A DNA stretch of 64,000 nt from NCBI RefSeq assembly GCF_002483235.1, contig NZ_DLHN01000019.1, forward strand, positions 16,464-80,463, read 5' to 3'. Below, one piece after another: positions 26,218 through 35,380 of this stretch. This DNA comes from Pedobacter glucosidilyticus (GTDB lineage Bacteria > Bacteroidota > Bacteroidia > Sphingobacteriales > Sphingobacteriaceae). The first letter of the stretch is position 1. Each line of letters begins with the position of its first letter. The notes below the pieces were generated by a model. It was not told the DNA's origin and did no database searches. It was given only the letters and a program-made list of their open reading frames with translations. The position numbers and the translations under genes were made by a program.

Positions 26218-27972
26218 ATGAAAATAATTACGACAGAAGAATTTGCGAAAGCTACTAAAATTAACAAGCTTAGAATGCCCGGATTGGCTTACTTGTTAAT
26301 GGAAATCATGAAAATAAATGATATTAACGAAACATTTGCTAAAGCAGCCGATTTTGAGGGTGTGGCTTTTGTAGATGAAATTCTAAGACTTCTAGGTGTT
26401 AAAGTAGAGATTAAAGAAAGTGATTTTAAAAATCTCCCACTAGATGGTGCTTTTATAAGCGTAGCAAATCATCCTTATGGCGGCATAGAAGGTTTGGTTT
26501 TGATAAAAATACTTTGTACTATAAGACCAGAAGCCAAGGTGATGGCAAATTTCTTATTGAAGAAAATACCTAACCTGAGTGATTTTTTTGTAGCTGTAAA
26601 TCCGTTTGAAAATATAGATCACTCATCTAGCATTAGCGGTATAAAAACAACTTTGGGCTTATTAAATGGCGGTACTCCTATCGGGATTTTTCCTGCTGGC
26701 GAGGTATCTACCTTTAAATTAGAGCAACAGCAAGTAACAGATAAGCTGTGGCATCCGGTAGTAGGTAAATTGATATCAAAATCAAAAGTACCCGTAGTAC
26801 CTATTTATTTTCATGGTAATAATGGTTTGTTATTTAACTTATTATCACTCATACACCCTGCTTTAAGAACTGCCAAGCTACCATCAGAATTGTTTAATAA
26901 AAAGGGGCATACCATCCATGTAAGAATAGGGAAACCTATAAAATTTGAAGAAATCCCGAATAACGATAATAACAGCGCTCTATTGGCTTTTTTAAGAGCC
27001 AAAACTTATGCTTTAGGTGCCGGTTTAGAAAACGAGCGAAAAATTTTTAGCAGTGCTAATTTATTTAAAATTTTAAAGCAATCTCAAGATATTATTCCTC
27101 CTATTGAAACACCTTTGATGGAAAAAGAAATTGAGGACTTGCGTGGTGAGTGTTTGGTGTGGACAGAGAAAAACTATGAGGTTTACATCACCCCTACTCA
27201 AAATATCCCTAACATCATTAAAGAAATAGGAAGATTAAGAGAAATTACTTTTAGGGAAATTGGAGAAGGCACTAATAAATCTATCGATTTAGATAGTTAT
27301 GATATTTATTACAACCATTTATTTATTTGGGATACCGAGCAAAAAATGGTTGTTGGGGCTTATAGAATTGGTAAAGGTGATGAAATTTTTTACAGCTATG
27401 GCAAAAAAGGCTTTTACACTGCCGAGTTGTTTAAGATAAAGCCTCAGTTTAGTGTTGTTTTAAGAAATAGTTTAGAACTTGGGCGTTCTTGGATAAGAAA
27501 AGAATATCAACAAAAACCTTTACCACTGTTTTTACTGTGGAAAGGGATTCTTAAATTTTTGATTGATAATCCTAGATATAAATATTTGATTGGTCCTGTA
27601 TCCATTAGTAATACTTTTAGTAAATTTTCTAAATCTTTGATTGTGGATTTTATTTACCGTAATCATTTTGACCACGAAATGGCACAAATGGTTAAACCTA
27701 GGAAACAATTTAAGGTAGACTTTTCTAAAATTGATGCTGATATACTAACGGCTAACAGTAACTCTCTTAAAAATCTGGATAGTTTAATTGCTGAAGTAGA
27801 GAGCAATCATATTAAAATTCCTGTTTTGCTAAGGCAATATATCGCCTTAAATGCTAAGATTATTTGTTTTAATATTGACCCTAAATTCTCTGATAGTTTA
27901 GATGGTTTCTTAGTTTTGGATTTAGAAAATATCCCTCAAGATATGATAGAAAAACTGGGTAAAAATCTTTGA
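26218..27972 (+). CDS. olsF: Fused acyltransferase (PlsC-like plus GNAT-like), OlsF-type amino-lipid synthase
   Basis: This 584-residue protein joins two acyltransferase modules. Residues about 75-245 form a PlsC/OlsA-like O-acyltransferase with the catalytic ANHPYGGIEG motif (histidine near 85) and the FPAGEVS motif near 158-164. Residues about 310-500 form an OlsB-like N-acyltransferase with ITFREIGEGT, VVGAYRIGKGDEIF, ELGRSWI and IGPVSIS. OlsF proteins of Flavobacterium and Serratia, which have the same fusion, make ornithine lipids by acylating the amino and then the hydroxyl group. Bacteroidota may use glycine instead, so the exact head group is uncertain. It is probably membrane-associated and monocistronic, diverging from the HhH gene. 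Confidence 0.8.
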   Translation: MKIITTEEFAKATKINKLRMPGLAYLLMEIMKINDINETFAKAADFEGVAFVDEILRLLGVKVEIKESDFKNLPLDGAFISVANHPYGGIEGLVLIKILCTIRPEAKVMANFLLKKIPNLSDFFVAVNPFENIDHSSSISGIKTTLGLLNGGTPIGIFPAGEVSTFKLEQQQVTDKLWHPVVGKLISKSKVPVVPIYFHGNNGLLFNLLSLIHPALRTAKLPSELFNKKGHTIHVRIGKPIKFEEIPNNDNNSALLAFLRAKTYALGAGLENERKIFSSANLFKILKQSQDIIPPIETPLMEKEIEDLRGECLVWTEKNYEVYITPTQNIPNIIKEIGRLREITFREIGEGTNKSIDLDSYDIYYNHLFIWDTEQKMVVGAYRIGKGDEIFYSYGKKGFYTAELFKIKPQFSVVLRNSLELGRSWIRKEYQQKPLPLFLLWKGILKFLIDNPRYKYLIGPVSISNTFSKFSKSLIVDFIYRNHFDHEMAQMVKPRKQFKVDFSKIDADILTANSNSLKNLDSLIAEVESNHIKIPVLLRQYIALNAKIICFNIDPKFSDSLDGFLVLDLENIPQDMIEKLGKNL

Positions 27973-28000
27973 TTTTGCCCAATTTATGCTTCGATTTTTA

Positions 28001-28969
28001 TTAAGAATCCAACGCTATTTGCTTTTTAAAAGCAATGTTTATTTCATCGCCTTTAGATAACGGTAGAAAATCAAAATCATAAGATAATATGATTTTATCT
28101 TCAATTACATATTCAACTTCTTGATATAAACCTCCAAAATGAACTGATTTAACTTTAGCAGCTATACCATCTTTTTTTACAACAACATCCTGAGGGTAAA
28201 CAGCATACTTACCTTTTTCTAAAAAAGATAGACCTTCTAAAATATTGGCTTTACCAATAAGCTGAGCCACGTAAGCATGTTGTGGGTGGTGATAAATTTC
28301 TTGTGGTTTACCTTCTCTAACTACTTTTCCGTCTTTTACAATCACCAACTTATCAGATAATGACAAGCCATCGCTAGGGTCATGCGATACCATGATAACT
28401 GTTATTTTTAAAAAACGAGCTAAGCGTTCTATATCATCTCTTAATTGTTTTTTTAGAATGGTATCAACCTGACTAAAAGGTTCGTCTAACAATAACACTC
28501 TAGGCTCGGTAATAACCGCCCTTGCTATAGCTACTCGTTGTTGCTCGCCGCCGCTTAATTCAACAATTTTTTTATAGGCCAAATGGTCTATTCTTAAGAA
28601 TTCCATGGTTTGCATGGTTAAATCTCTTTTAACATCTAAATCAGTATTAGATAGCAGAGACGATATATTATCATAAACCCTAGCATAAAGGTTTAAGGTA
28701 AGTTCTTGCGTAACCATTTTCATTTCATCATGCCCTGGAATCAATTTTTCTGTGGGTCCCAATACACGCTTACCTTCAAAAAGGATTTCTCCTTCCTGAG
28801 GAATAAGATAACCATAAATTAGCTTTAGTAAAGTTGTTTTACCGCTTCCACTTTCTCCTACAATACTCACAATTTCACCTTCATGAATATCAAGGCTAAT
28901 TCCGGAAACACCAGAATGAGAGGTATCTGTAAAGTTCTTATAAATATTACTTACGCTGATTAAAGGCAA
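28001..28969 (-). CDS. ABC transporter ATP-binding protein with C-terminal TOBE-like domain (orphan)
   Basis: This 322-residue ATPase has Walker A GESGSGKTT at residues 38-46, signature LSGGEQQR near 140, Walker B VLLLDEPFS and the H-loop SHDPSDG. A C-terminal region of about 80 residues looks like the TOBE domain of PotA/FbpC/CysA importers. No permease or binding-protein gene is adjacent on either side, so the transported substrate is unknown, and the ATPase may work with a distant permease. It is convergent with the OlsF-like gene, with a 28-base gap. Confidence 0.85.
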   Translation of the reverse strand: MPLISVSNIYKNFTDTSHSGVSGISLDIHEGEIVSIVGESGSGKTTLLKLIYGYLIPQEGEILFEGKRVLGPTEKLIPGHDEMKMVTQELTLNLYARVYDNISSLLSNTDLDVKRDLTMQTMEFLRIDHLAYKKIVELSGGEQQRVAIARAVITEPRVLLLDEPFSQVDTILKKQLRDDIERLARFLKITVIMVSHDPSDGLSLSDKLVIVKDGKVVREGKPQEIYHHPQHAYVAQLIGKANILEGLSFLEKGKYAVYPQDVVVKKDGIAAKVKSVHFGGLYQEVEYVIEDKIILSYDFDFLPLSKGDEINIAFKKQIALDS

Positions 28970-29021
28970 AATCTTATTGTTTACTTAGTAAATATAATCA
29001 TCGTGTTGATAAATAAAAGAA

Positions 29022-29053
29022 TAAAAAAAGCCCTGTATCAAAACAGAGCTTTT
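29022..29053 (-). terminator. Terminator after the ECF-sigma operon
   Basis: An inverted repeat pairing AAAGC, CCTGT with ACAG, GCTTT (one bulged base) around a 6-base loop lies 22 bases past the stop of the barrel gene. It is followed by seven U on the minus strand. Confidence 0.75.
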
Positions 29054-29074
29054 ACACACATCATATTATACAGG

Positions 29075-29893
29075 TTAAAATCCGAAAGTTAATCCAAATG
29101 AAAGGTTTTTATACCCTTCTAGGCCAGGAGCCTCTGTTTCTGCAAATACATCGTTAAGGTAATATTTGAAGAATAAACCTGCGCCCCCGTAACCTAGCCT
29201 AACATTGGCACCATATCTAAATTGGTTAAAATTAAAATCATCTTTAACTTTGATTTTCTCGCCGCCATCAGTCTTTTGCTTAACCTTGCCATCTATCAGG
29301 AAACCTACTTCCGGACCTGCTACTACAGAAAATCTTTTCCCATCTTTACCTTGGTTACTTCTATATTCAAAATACAAGGGAACTCTTACGTATCTACTAG
29401 AAAATCTATTCTTTTTTAAATTCGTTTCTGAGGATGGGTCAGCTGTTAACACGGGCGAATCTGGTCTGATGGTTACATCTTTTTCAAGCCTTATATGGTT
29501 CCAATCTATCCCCCCGGCAAGCGCTATTTTAAAATTTGGATTAAACCTTACTCCAAATTGCAGAATATCAAAACCAAAAGTATGCGTTTTCCAGTTGTTA
29601 TGCTCTAAAAAATCATAGCTATTTGGGAACCCGAAATCACCATTGTTATGATATTTGCTTAAACCAATATCAAAATGCTCAAAGTTAAATCCAAAACTTA
29701 TTTTGGGAAAACTTCCCTTTTTATCTTTTTGAGTTGAATCTGATTTACCAATATGAATATTAACTCCCTCTTTCCCTATTTCTAAATGGGCTTTTCTTTC
29801 TTTTTTAACCATCACTGAGTCTGCCGTTTGGGCATGAGAAAATGCTGCGATAGAAAAAATGCTGCATGTTATAAGTATGAATTGTTTCATCAT
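29075..29893 (-). CDS. Outer-membrane beta-barrel protein, PorT family
   Basis: This 272-residue protein has a signal peptide ending FSHAQ, a polar linker (residues 25-60) and a set of beta strands such as KISFGFNFEHFDIGL, FSVVAGPEVGFLID and FRYGANVRLGYG, with the final strand LSFGLTFGF. It is the last gene of an operon with an ECF sigma factor and a predicted anti-sigma factor (stop and start only one base apart), so its expression probably depends on that sigma factor. Its own function is unknown. Confidence 0.78.
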   Translation of the reverse strand: MMKQFILITCSIFSIAAFSHAQTADSVMVKKERKAHLEIGKEGVNIHIGKSDSTQKDKKGSFPKISFGFNFEHFDIGLSKYHNNGDFGFPNSYDFLEHNNWKTHTFGFDILQFGVRFNPNFKIALAGGIDWNHIRLEKDVTIRPDSPVLTADPSSETNLKKNRFSSRYVRVPLYFEYRSNQGKDGKRFSVVAGPEVGFLIDGKVKQKTDGGEKIKVKDDFNFNQFRYGANVRLGYGGAGLFFKYYLNDVFAETEAPGLEGYKNLSFGLTFGF

Positions 29894-29894
29894 T

Positions 29895-30641
29895 TTAGTC
29901 TTTTTTGTATTTAAAGAGTCCTAGATTAATTCCTGTTATTTCTATATCACTTTCGTCTGTTTTACTAATTCTGATAAGCTTTTGCTCTCTTTTATCAACT
30001 TTTGCGATAACAAAATTTACCAAATCTCCTACAGATCTTATTTTTTCTGATGATTGGTTATCTTCATTTAAAGAAGAAAACATGCTCGATTTAATTTTAT
30101 CAGTCTTTGCTGCATTTTCTTCTTCAAGAAGTATCAGTTCTGTTACTGTAATTCTTTTAACAGGTTCTGTACGTATTACAAGCTCTTGCTCTTGCTGTAT
30201 TTCAGGCTTATTTGCTTGTGTGGATGCAAAAAGATTTTCTTCTTGCAAACTATTTTGTTCTGGAGCAGCTTTAACTATTTTTTGCACTTCATTTTCTTGA
30301 TTTCCTAATTGTATATTGGTTTGCTTAGTGCTAGTGTTAACCTCATTACTTAAACTAGTGCTATTGTTTTGAGCAATCAAGATGTTTCCTTCTTCAACAG
30401 CGGGCTTACCTTTTAGCATAATTTGCTCCTGTGGTTTATTCCAAAATATTAAACCTAAACCCAAAACAACTAATACACTAGCAGCTGCCATCCATAGAAA
30501 AGGAACTTTCCTGCGCTGCATAGGCTTAATAGATAACTGTTCCTCTATCTTAGACCAGCTTGAAACTGATGGCTCTACTTCATAATCTTCAAATTTAGAT
30601 TTGAATAATATATCCAATTCTTTATCCGACATTGGTTCCAT
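29895..30641 (-). CDS. Predicted membrane anti-sigma factor
   Basis: A 248-residue single-span protein. The cytoplasmic N-terminus (about 50 residues, LDILFKSKFEDYEVEPSVSS then WSKIEEQL) precedes one transmembrane helix (PFLWMAAASVLVVLGLGLIF), followed by a long low-complexity periplasmic part rich in Gln, Asn and Glu. This layout and the 20-base overlap with the ECF sigma gene point to an anti-sigma factor. A second ATG three codons downstream could be the true start. No zinc-binding ZAS motif is visible. Confidence 0.7.
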   Translation of the reverse strand: MEPMSDKELDILFKSKFEDYEVEPSVSSWSKIEEQLSIKPMQRRKVPFLWMAAASVLVVLGLGLIFWNKPQEQIMLKGKPAVEEGNILIAQNNSTSLSNEVNTSTKQTNIQLGNQENEVQKIVKAAPEQNSLQEENLFASTQANKPEIQQEQELVIRTEPVKRITVTELILLEEENAAKTDKIKSSMFSSLNEDNQSSEKIRSVGDLVNFVIAKVDKREQKLIRISKTDESDIEITGINLGLFKYKKD

Positions 30642-31194
30642 AACTGTTTCCCTCCATTTTTAAAATTTGTTCTCTTAATATTGCTCTAGCTCTACTTAAC
30701 TGGGATTTTGATGCTCCTTCTGTAATGCCAAGTTCTTTTGCTATTTCTTTATGCGAATATCCTTCTATAGCATACATGTTAAATACCAATCTATAACCAT
30801 CAGAAAGATTTCTTATCAACTTCATTAAGTCTGCAATATTTAATCTACTCATATCAAATGCTGTTGAGGCCTGATGATCATGTGTTTCATCTATATCAAC
30901 AATATTTAAACTTCTTAAATTTTTACGGTACACTTCTATAGAAGTATTTACCATTATTCTTCTTATCCAACCCTCAAAAGAACCTTCTCCGCGGTACGCA
31001 TTTATATTCTTAAATACCTTTACAAAAGCAGTTTGCATCATGTCTTCTGCTTCAAATTGATCTTTGGCGTAACGCATACAAACACCTAGCATTTTTGAAG
31101 ACATCATCTTATACAGCAACTCTTGATAACGTCTTTCGCCTGCTTGGCATCCTTTAATAATTTCTTCCTGAGAGTATTTGTGCTGCAAATTCAT
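30622..31194 (-). CDS. RNA polymerase ECF-type sigma-70 factor
   Basis: A 190-residue sigma factor with region 2 (GVCMRYAKDQFEAEDMMQTA, then FVKVFKNINAYRGEGSFEGW and IRRIMVNTSIEVYRK) and region 4 (LSDGYRLVFNMYAIEGYSHK, then EIAKELGITEGASKSQLSRA). It lacks region 3, as ECF factors do. Region 4 presumably binds the -35-like element of its target promoters, which would include its own operon. It is the first gene of an operon with a membrane anti-sigma factor and a beta-barrel protein. The signal it senses is unknown. Confidence 0.92.
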   Translation of the reverse strand: MNLQHKYSQEEIIKGCQAGERRYQELLYKMMSSKMLGVCMRYAKDQFEAEDMMQTAFVKVFKNINAYRGEGSFEGWIRRIMVNTSIEVYRKNLRSLNIVDIDETHDHQASTAFDMSRLNIADLMKLIRNLSDGYRLVFNMYAIEGYSHKEIAKELGITEGASKSQLSRARAILREQILKMEGNSYGTNVG

Positions 31195-31263
31195 CGTGTT
31201 ATATGAGGTAGATGATGAATTTATAAGATAGGTTGCATGTGGGTTTAATTATTTTTTAAATAG

Positions 31264-32781
31264 CTATGAACTTTGTATGATTTGTAAGATTTCATCAACA
31301 TAAGTTCTGTTGTTTGCCAATCTTGGAACCTTGTGCTGTCCGCCTAATTTTCCTTTCTGTTTTAACCATTTATAAAAAGTATCATCAGGAGCGATATGTA
31401 CTGTTGGTCTTCTTAAAGCCATATCTTTAAATCTTTTAGCGTCATAATCAGAGTTTACTTCGCGTAAAGTATTATCCAGAATATCAACAAATCTATTAAA
31501 CTCGTTAGGTTTCTTTTCAAACTCTATAATCCATTCATGACCACCAGCCTCATTACCTTGGAAATAAATTGGACAAGCAGTATAATCTTTGATGATAGCA
31601 TTGGTTTCTGCACAAGCCTTGGTTAGCGCTTTTTCTGCATTGTCTATGATAACCTCTTCGCCAAAAGCGTTTATAAAGTGCTTGGTTCTTCCTGTTATTT
31701 TAATTCGGTAAGGGTCTAATGAAGTAAACTTTACTGTATCACCAATAATATATCTCCATAAACCTGCATTAGTACTGATGATGATGGCGTAGTTTTTATT
31801 CAACTCTACTTCGCTTAAAGATAATGTTTTAGGATTTTCCTCATCAAAATGCTCCATTGGCAAAAACTCATAATAAATACCATAATCAAGCATCAGTAAT
31901 AAATCTTTATCTTCACTTTGATCTTGTATCCCAAAAAAGCCTTCAGATGCATTATAGGTTTCTAGATAATACATTTGCTCGTTAGGAATAAGCATTTTAA
32001 ATTGCTCTTGGTAAGGCTCAAAATTAACAGCACCATGTACATAAAGCTCTAAATTAGGCCAAACTTCCATGAGGTTATTTTTATCCGTAAGTTCTAAAAT
32101 GCGTTTTGCAAGAACTATAGTCCAGGTTGGTACACCAGCAATATTGGTTACATTAACTTCCATAGTTGCTCTAGCCATCTTTTCAATCTTCTCCTCGTAG
32201 TTATCCATTAAGGCAATTGACATATCTGGCGTACGCATCATTTCTGCCCATATAGGTAGATTTTTTATGATAACAGCTGATAAATCCCCATAGAAGGAAT
32301 CGGGACTTAATTGATTGATTTGGTGGCTACCTCCTAAAACTAAACTTTTACCAGTAAACATCTTGGCATCTGGTCTATTATTACAATAAATAGCCAGCAT
32401 ATCTTTACCTCCTTTAAAATGGCATTCTTCTAAAGCTTCTTCACTTACAGGGATAAATTTACTTCTATCGCTGGTAGTACCCGATGATTTTGCAAACCAT
32501 TTAATTTCTGATGGCCAAAGTATGTTCTGTTCGCCTTTTAGCATTTTTTCAATAAAAGGCTTTAGCGTATCGTAACTTTGCAACGGTACACGCTCTTTAA
32601 ATTGGCGCTCGTTTTCTATGGATTTATAGTCATAAAGCTTACCCCACTCTGTATTTTCTGCTGAGTTTACCAAAGTATTTAACCATTCTTCTTGTACTTC
32701 ATTAGGATATTTCATGAAAAGCTCTATCTGGTGCATACGCTTTTTCATAATCCAGTTAAGAAAAGAATTTACAATTGTCAT
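31264..32781 (-). CDS. GH3 family (acyl-adenylate/amidosynthetase-like) protein
   Basis: A 505-residue member of the GH3 family, named after plant auxin-amido synthetases but common in Bacteroidota. The adenylate-forming signatures are visible as KWFAKSSGTTSDRSKFIPVS (P-loop-like), TYNASEGFFGIQ and TNAGLWRYIIGDTVKF. The C-terminal lid contains ITGRTKHFINAFGEE. Bacterial members presumably form acyl-adenylates and conjugate them to an amine; the substrate is unknown. It is followed by lptB and recJ on the same strand, transcribed toward lower coordinates in the order recJ, lptB, GH3. Confidence 0.85.
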   Translation of the reverse strand: MTIVNSFLNWIMKKRMHQIELFMKYPNEVQEEWLNTLVNSAENTEWGKLYDYKSIENERQFKERVPLQSYDTLKPFIEKMLKGEQNILWPSEIKWFAKSSGTTSDRSKFIPVSEEALEECHFKGGKDMLAIYCNNRPDAKMFTGKSLVLGGSHQINQLSPDSFYGDLSAVIIKNLPIWAEMMRTPDMSIALMDNYEEKIEKMARATMEVNVTNIAGVPTWTIVLAKRILELTDKNNLMEVWPNLELYVHGAVNFEPYQEQFKMLIPNEQMYYLETYNASEGFFGIQDQSEDKDLLLMLDYGIYYEFLPMEHFDEENPKTLSLSEVELNKNYAIIISTNAGLWRYIIGDTVKFTSLDPYRIKITGRTKHFINAFGEEVIIDNAEKALTKACAETNAIIKDYTACPIYFQGNEAGGHEWIIEFEKKPNEFNRFVDILDNTLREVNSDYDAKRFKDMALRRPTVHIAPDDTFYKWLKQKGKLGGQHKVPRLANNRTYVDEILQIIQSS

Positions 32782-32821
32782 AATGGGTTATGGGCTACTT
32801 TGAATGTAAGAGATATAATTT

Positions 32822-33562
32822 TTAAACTTTAAAATTCTTGATTTTAAGTACAAAATGCTGACCTAGATAAAACTTCCTAGCCATTTCATTATCCGCAATT
32901 TCTTGAGGAGTGCCAGCAAGCATAATTTTACCTTCTGCTAATAAATACGCTCTATCTGTAATAGATAAGGTTTCGTTTACATTATGATCTGTAATCAAGA
33001 TACCAATATTACGATGCTTTAACCTAGCAACAATGGTTTGAATTTCTTCTACCGCAATAGGGTCTACCCCTGCAAAAGGTTCGTCTAATAAAATAAACTT
33101 TGGGTCTGCGGCTAAAGCTCTGGCAATTTCTGTTCTTCTGCGCTCGCCTCCTGATAATAAATCGCCACGGTTTTTTCTTACCTTATGGAGGCTAAATTCA
33201 TCAATAAGCTGTTCTAATTTATCTTTTTGTTCTATTTTGGAGAGTTGAGTCATCTCTAAAACAGCTTTGATATTATCTTCTACGGTGAGCTTTCTAAATA
33301 CAGAAGCTTCTTGCGCCAAGTAGCCTATACCCTTTTGCGCTCTTCTGTACATCGGGTCTTGGGTGATATTTTCATCCTCTAAAAAAACATTACCTTCATT
33401 TGGTCTTATCAAGCCAACAATCATATAAAACGAAGTAGTTTTACCGGCACCATTTGGACCAAGTAAACCTACAATTTCACCCTGCCCTACATGAAAGGAT
33501 ACGTTGTTAACAACGGTTCTCTGCTTATATTTTTTGATTAGATTTTCTGCTCTTAATATCAT
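32822..33562 (-). CDS. lptB: Lipopolysaccharide export ATPase LptB
   Basis: A 246-residue ABC ATPase with GPNGAGKTTSFYMIVGLI (Walker A plus the LptB-typical SFYM), the Q-loop IGYLAQEASVFRKL, signature LLSGGERRRTEIARAL and Walker B FILLDEPFAGVDPIAVEEI. These are the hallmarks of LptB, which powers LPS extraction from the inner membrane with LptFG. The other Lpt genes are not in the window. It lies 10 bases downstream of recJ, so it is probably co-transcribed with it. Confidence 0.94.
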   Translation of the reverse strand: MILRAENLIKKYKQRTVVNNVSFHVGQGEIVGLLGPNGAGKTTSFYMIVGLIRPNEGNVFLEDENITQDPMYRRAQKGIGYLAQEASVFRKLTVEDNIKAVLEMTQLSKIEQKDKLEQLIDEFSLHKVRKNRGDLLSGGERRRTEIARALAADPKFILLDEPFAGVDPIAVEEIQTIVARLKHRNIGILITDHNVNETLSITDRAYLLAEGKIMLAGTPQEIADNEMARKFYLGQHFVLKIKNFKV

Positions 33563-33572
33563 AAATTTTAAC

Positions 33573-35273
33573 CTAATAGGTTTTAATACCTTTGATGTTT
33601 AATTGTATTGAACGTTTATCTTTCCATACATTTTCTTCTATGGTGTAACAAATATCAAAAGGGATACCTCTGTTAATTTGCTCTAAAAAATCTCCATAAC
33701 CAAAGGCTATACAATCAAAAACCTGACTATCTTTTTGTCTAACACTCATTTTTAAATGGTTATTACCAACAATAGAGCCATAGCCGTACGAATATACATT
33801 TCTACTGATAAAAACAGGTGCCATATTTTGAGGACCAAAAGGAGCAAACTGCTTTAATATCCTGAAAAATTTAGGATTAATATCTTTTAAATCTATACAT
33901 TTTTCTGCTTCTATTACTTGGATAAGCATATCATCGGTAATGGTGGCAGATACAACCTCTTCAAATTTATGGATGAAAGCAGGTAAGTTTTCTGGTTTCA
34001 TGGTTAAACCTGCGGCGTATTTATGTCCGCCAAATTGCTCTAGCAAATCGCTACACTCGCATAAAGCTTCATACAAATCATATCCCAAAACAGACCTTGC
34101 CGAACCTGCGATATGTCCATTAGATTGAGTTAGAACAATTGTTGGACGATAATATTTCTCTGTTAATCTACTCGCTACAATACCAATTACACCTTTATGC
34201 CAAGTTTCATGATAAACAACCGTTGATTTTCTGTTCTCCATTTCTGGTGAGTTTAAAATCATGTTAAGCGCTTGTTCTGTAATGTTATTATCAAACTCTT
34301 TACGTTCTGAGTTTTTGAGGTTGATGATAAAGCCAGCATCCTCTGCCAATTGCGTTGAGGAAGCTATTAAAAGTTTAACCGCTTGTTTGGCATCATCAAT
34401 TCTACCAGCGGCATTAATTCTGGGGCCAATAGAAAAAACAATATCTGTGATGGTAAAATCATCGGCTTTACCAGACAACTCAATTAAAGCTTTTAAACCG
34501 TTACATGGGTCTGAGTTAAGCTTTTTTAAACCATAATGCGCTAAAATTCTATTTTCGCCGGTAATAGGCACAATATCCGAAGCAATACTTACCACTACCA
34601 AATCGAGATATTTTAACACTTTTTCTTTTGGGATGTTATTCCTAGATGCAAAAGCTTGAATCAGTTTAAAGCCTAAACCGCAACCAGAAAGTTCTTTATA
34701 TGGATAATCGCAATCTTTACGTTTTGGGTCTAATACAGCAACCGCATCCGGAATTTCATCTCCCGGTAGGTGATGGTCGCAAATGATAAAATCTATTACC
34801 TTTTCTTTGGCATACTCAACCTTATCAATTGATTTGATACCACAGTCTAAAGCTATAATAAGACTTATACCATGATGTGCGGCATAATCAATCCCTTGTG
34901 TTGATATACCATAGCCCTCTACATATCTATCTGGAATATAATAAGTTAAATGAGGATATAAATCTTTAAAAAAAGAATAAGTTAAAGCTACGGAGGTAGT
35001 GCCATCAACATCATAATCTCCATAAATTAAAATATGCTCTTGATTCTTGATGGCTCTTTGTATTCTGGATATGGCCTCTTCCATCCCATTCATTAAAAAT
35101 GGATCATGCAAATCATCCAAAGATGGTCTAAAAAATAGCTTAGCTTGCTCAAAAGTTTTTATACCTCTGGCAACCAACATTTGAGCTAAAATCTCATCTA
35201 TATTTAACTCTTCTGAGAGTAATTTAACAGTTTCTATATCTTGTATCGAATGCTCTACCCACCTTTTTTCCAT
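33573..35273 (-). CDS. recJ: Single-stranded-DNA-specific exonuclease RecJ
   Basis: RecJ degrades single-stranded DNA 5' to 3' in recombination and mismatch repair. The start at ATG 35273 gives 566 residues. The DHH-domain motifs are visible as IYGDYDVDGTTSVAL (motif I), DCGIKSID (II), ICDHHLPGDEIPDAVAVLDP (III) and SDIVPI. The DHHA1 region has GHIAGSARS and FGGHKYAAGLT. The upstream ORF extension of 11 codons to 35306 is not conserved in character and is left out. Confidence 0.95.
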   Translation of the reverse strand: MEKRWVEHSIQDIETVKLLSEELNIDEILAQMLVARGIKTFEQAKLFFRPSLDDLHDPFLMNGMEEAISRIQRAIKNQEHILIYGDYDVDGTTSVALTYSFFKDLYPHLTYYIPDRYVEGYGISTQGIDYAAHHGISLIIALDCGIKSIDKVEYAKEKVIDFIICDHHLPGDEIPDAVAVLDPKRKDCDYPYKELSGCGLGFKLIQAFASRNNIPKEKVLKYLDLVVVSIASDIVPITGENRILAHYGLKKLNSDPCNGLKALIELSGKADDFTITDIVFSIGPRINAAGRIDDAKQAVKLLIASSTQLAEDAGFIINLKNSERKEFDNNITEQALNMILNSPEMENRKSTVVYHETWHKGVIGIVASRLTEKYYRPTIVLTQSNGHIAGSARSVLGYDLYEALCECSDLLEQFGGHKYAAGLTMKPENLPAFIHKFEEVVSATITDDMLIQVIEAEKCIDLKDINPKFFRILKQFAPFGPQNMAPVFISRNVYSYGYGSIVGNNHLKMSVRQKDSQVFDCIAFGYGDFLEQINRGIPFDICYTIEENVWKDKRSIQLNIKGIKTY

Positions 35274-35380
35274 ATATTTGCGCAATGTAACACAGTAAAG
35301 ATACAATAATCAATAAGCTCCATAAAAAAGAATTGTAAGCCACTGATTATGTCTTATTTAAATTACAAAAAACTAGCATT

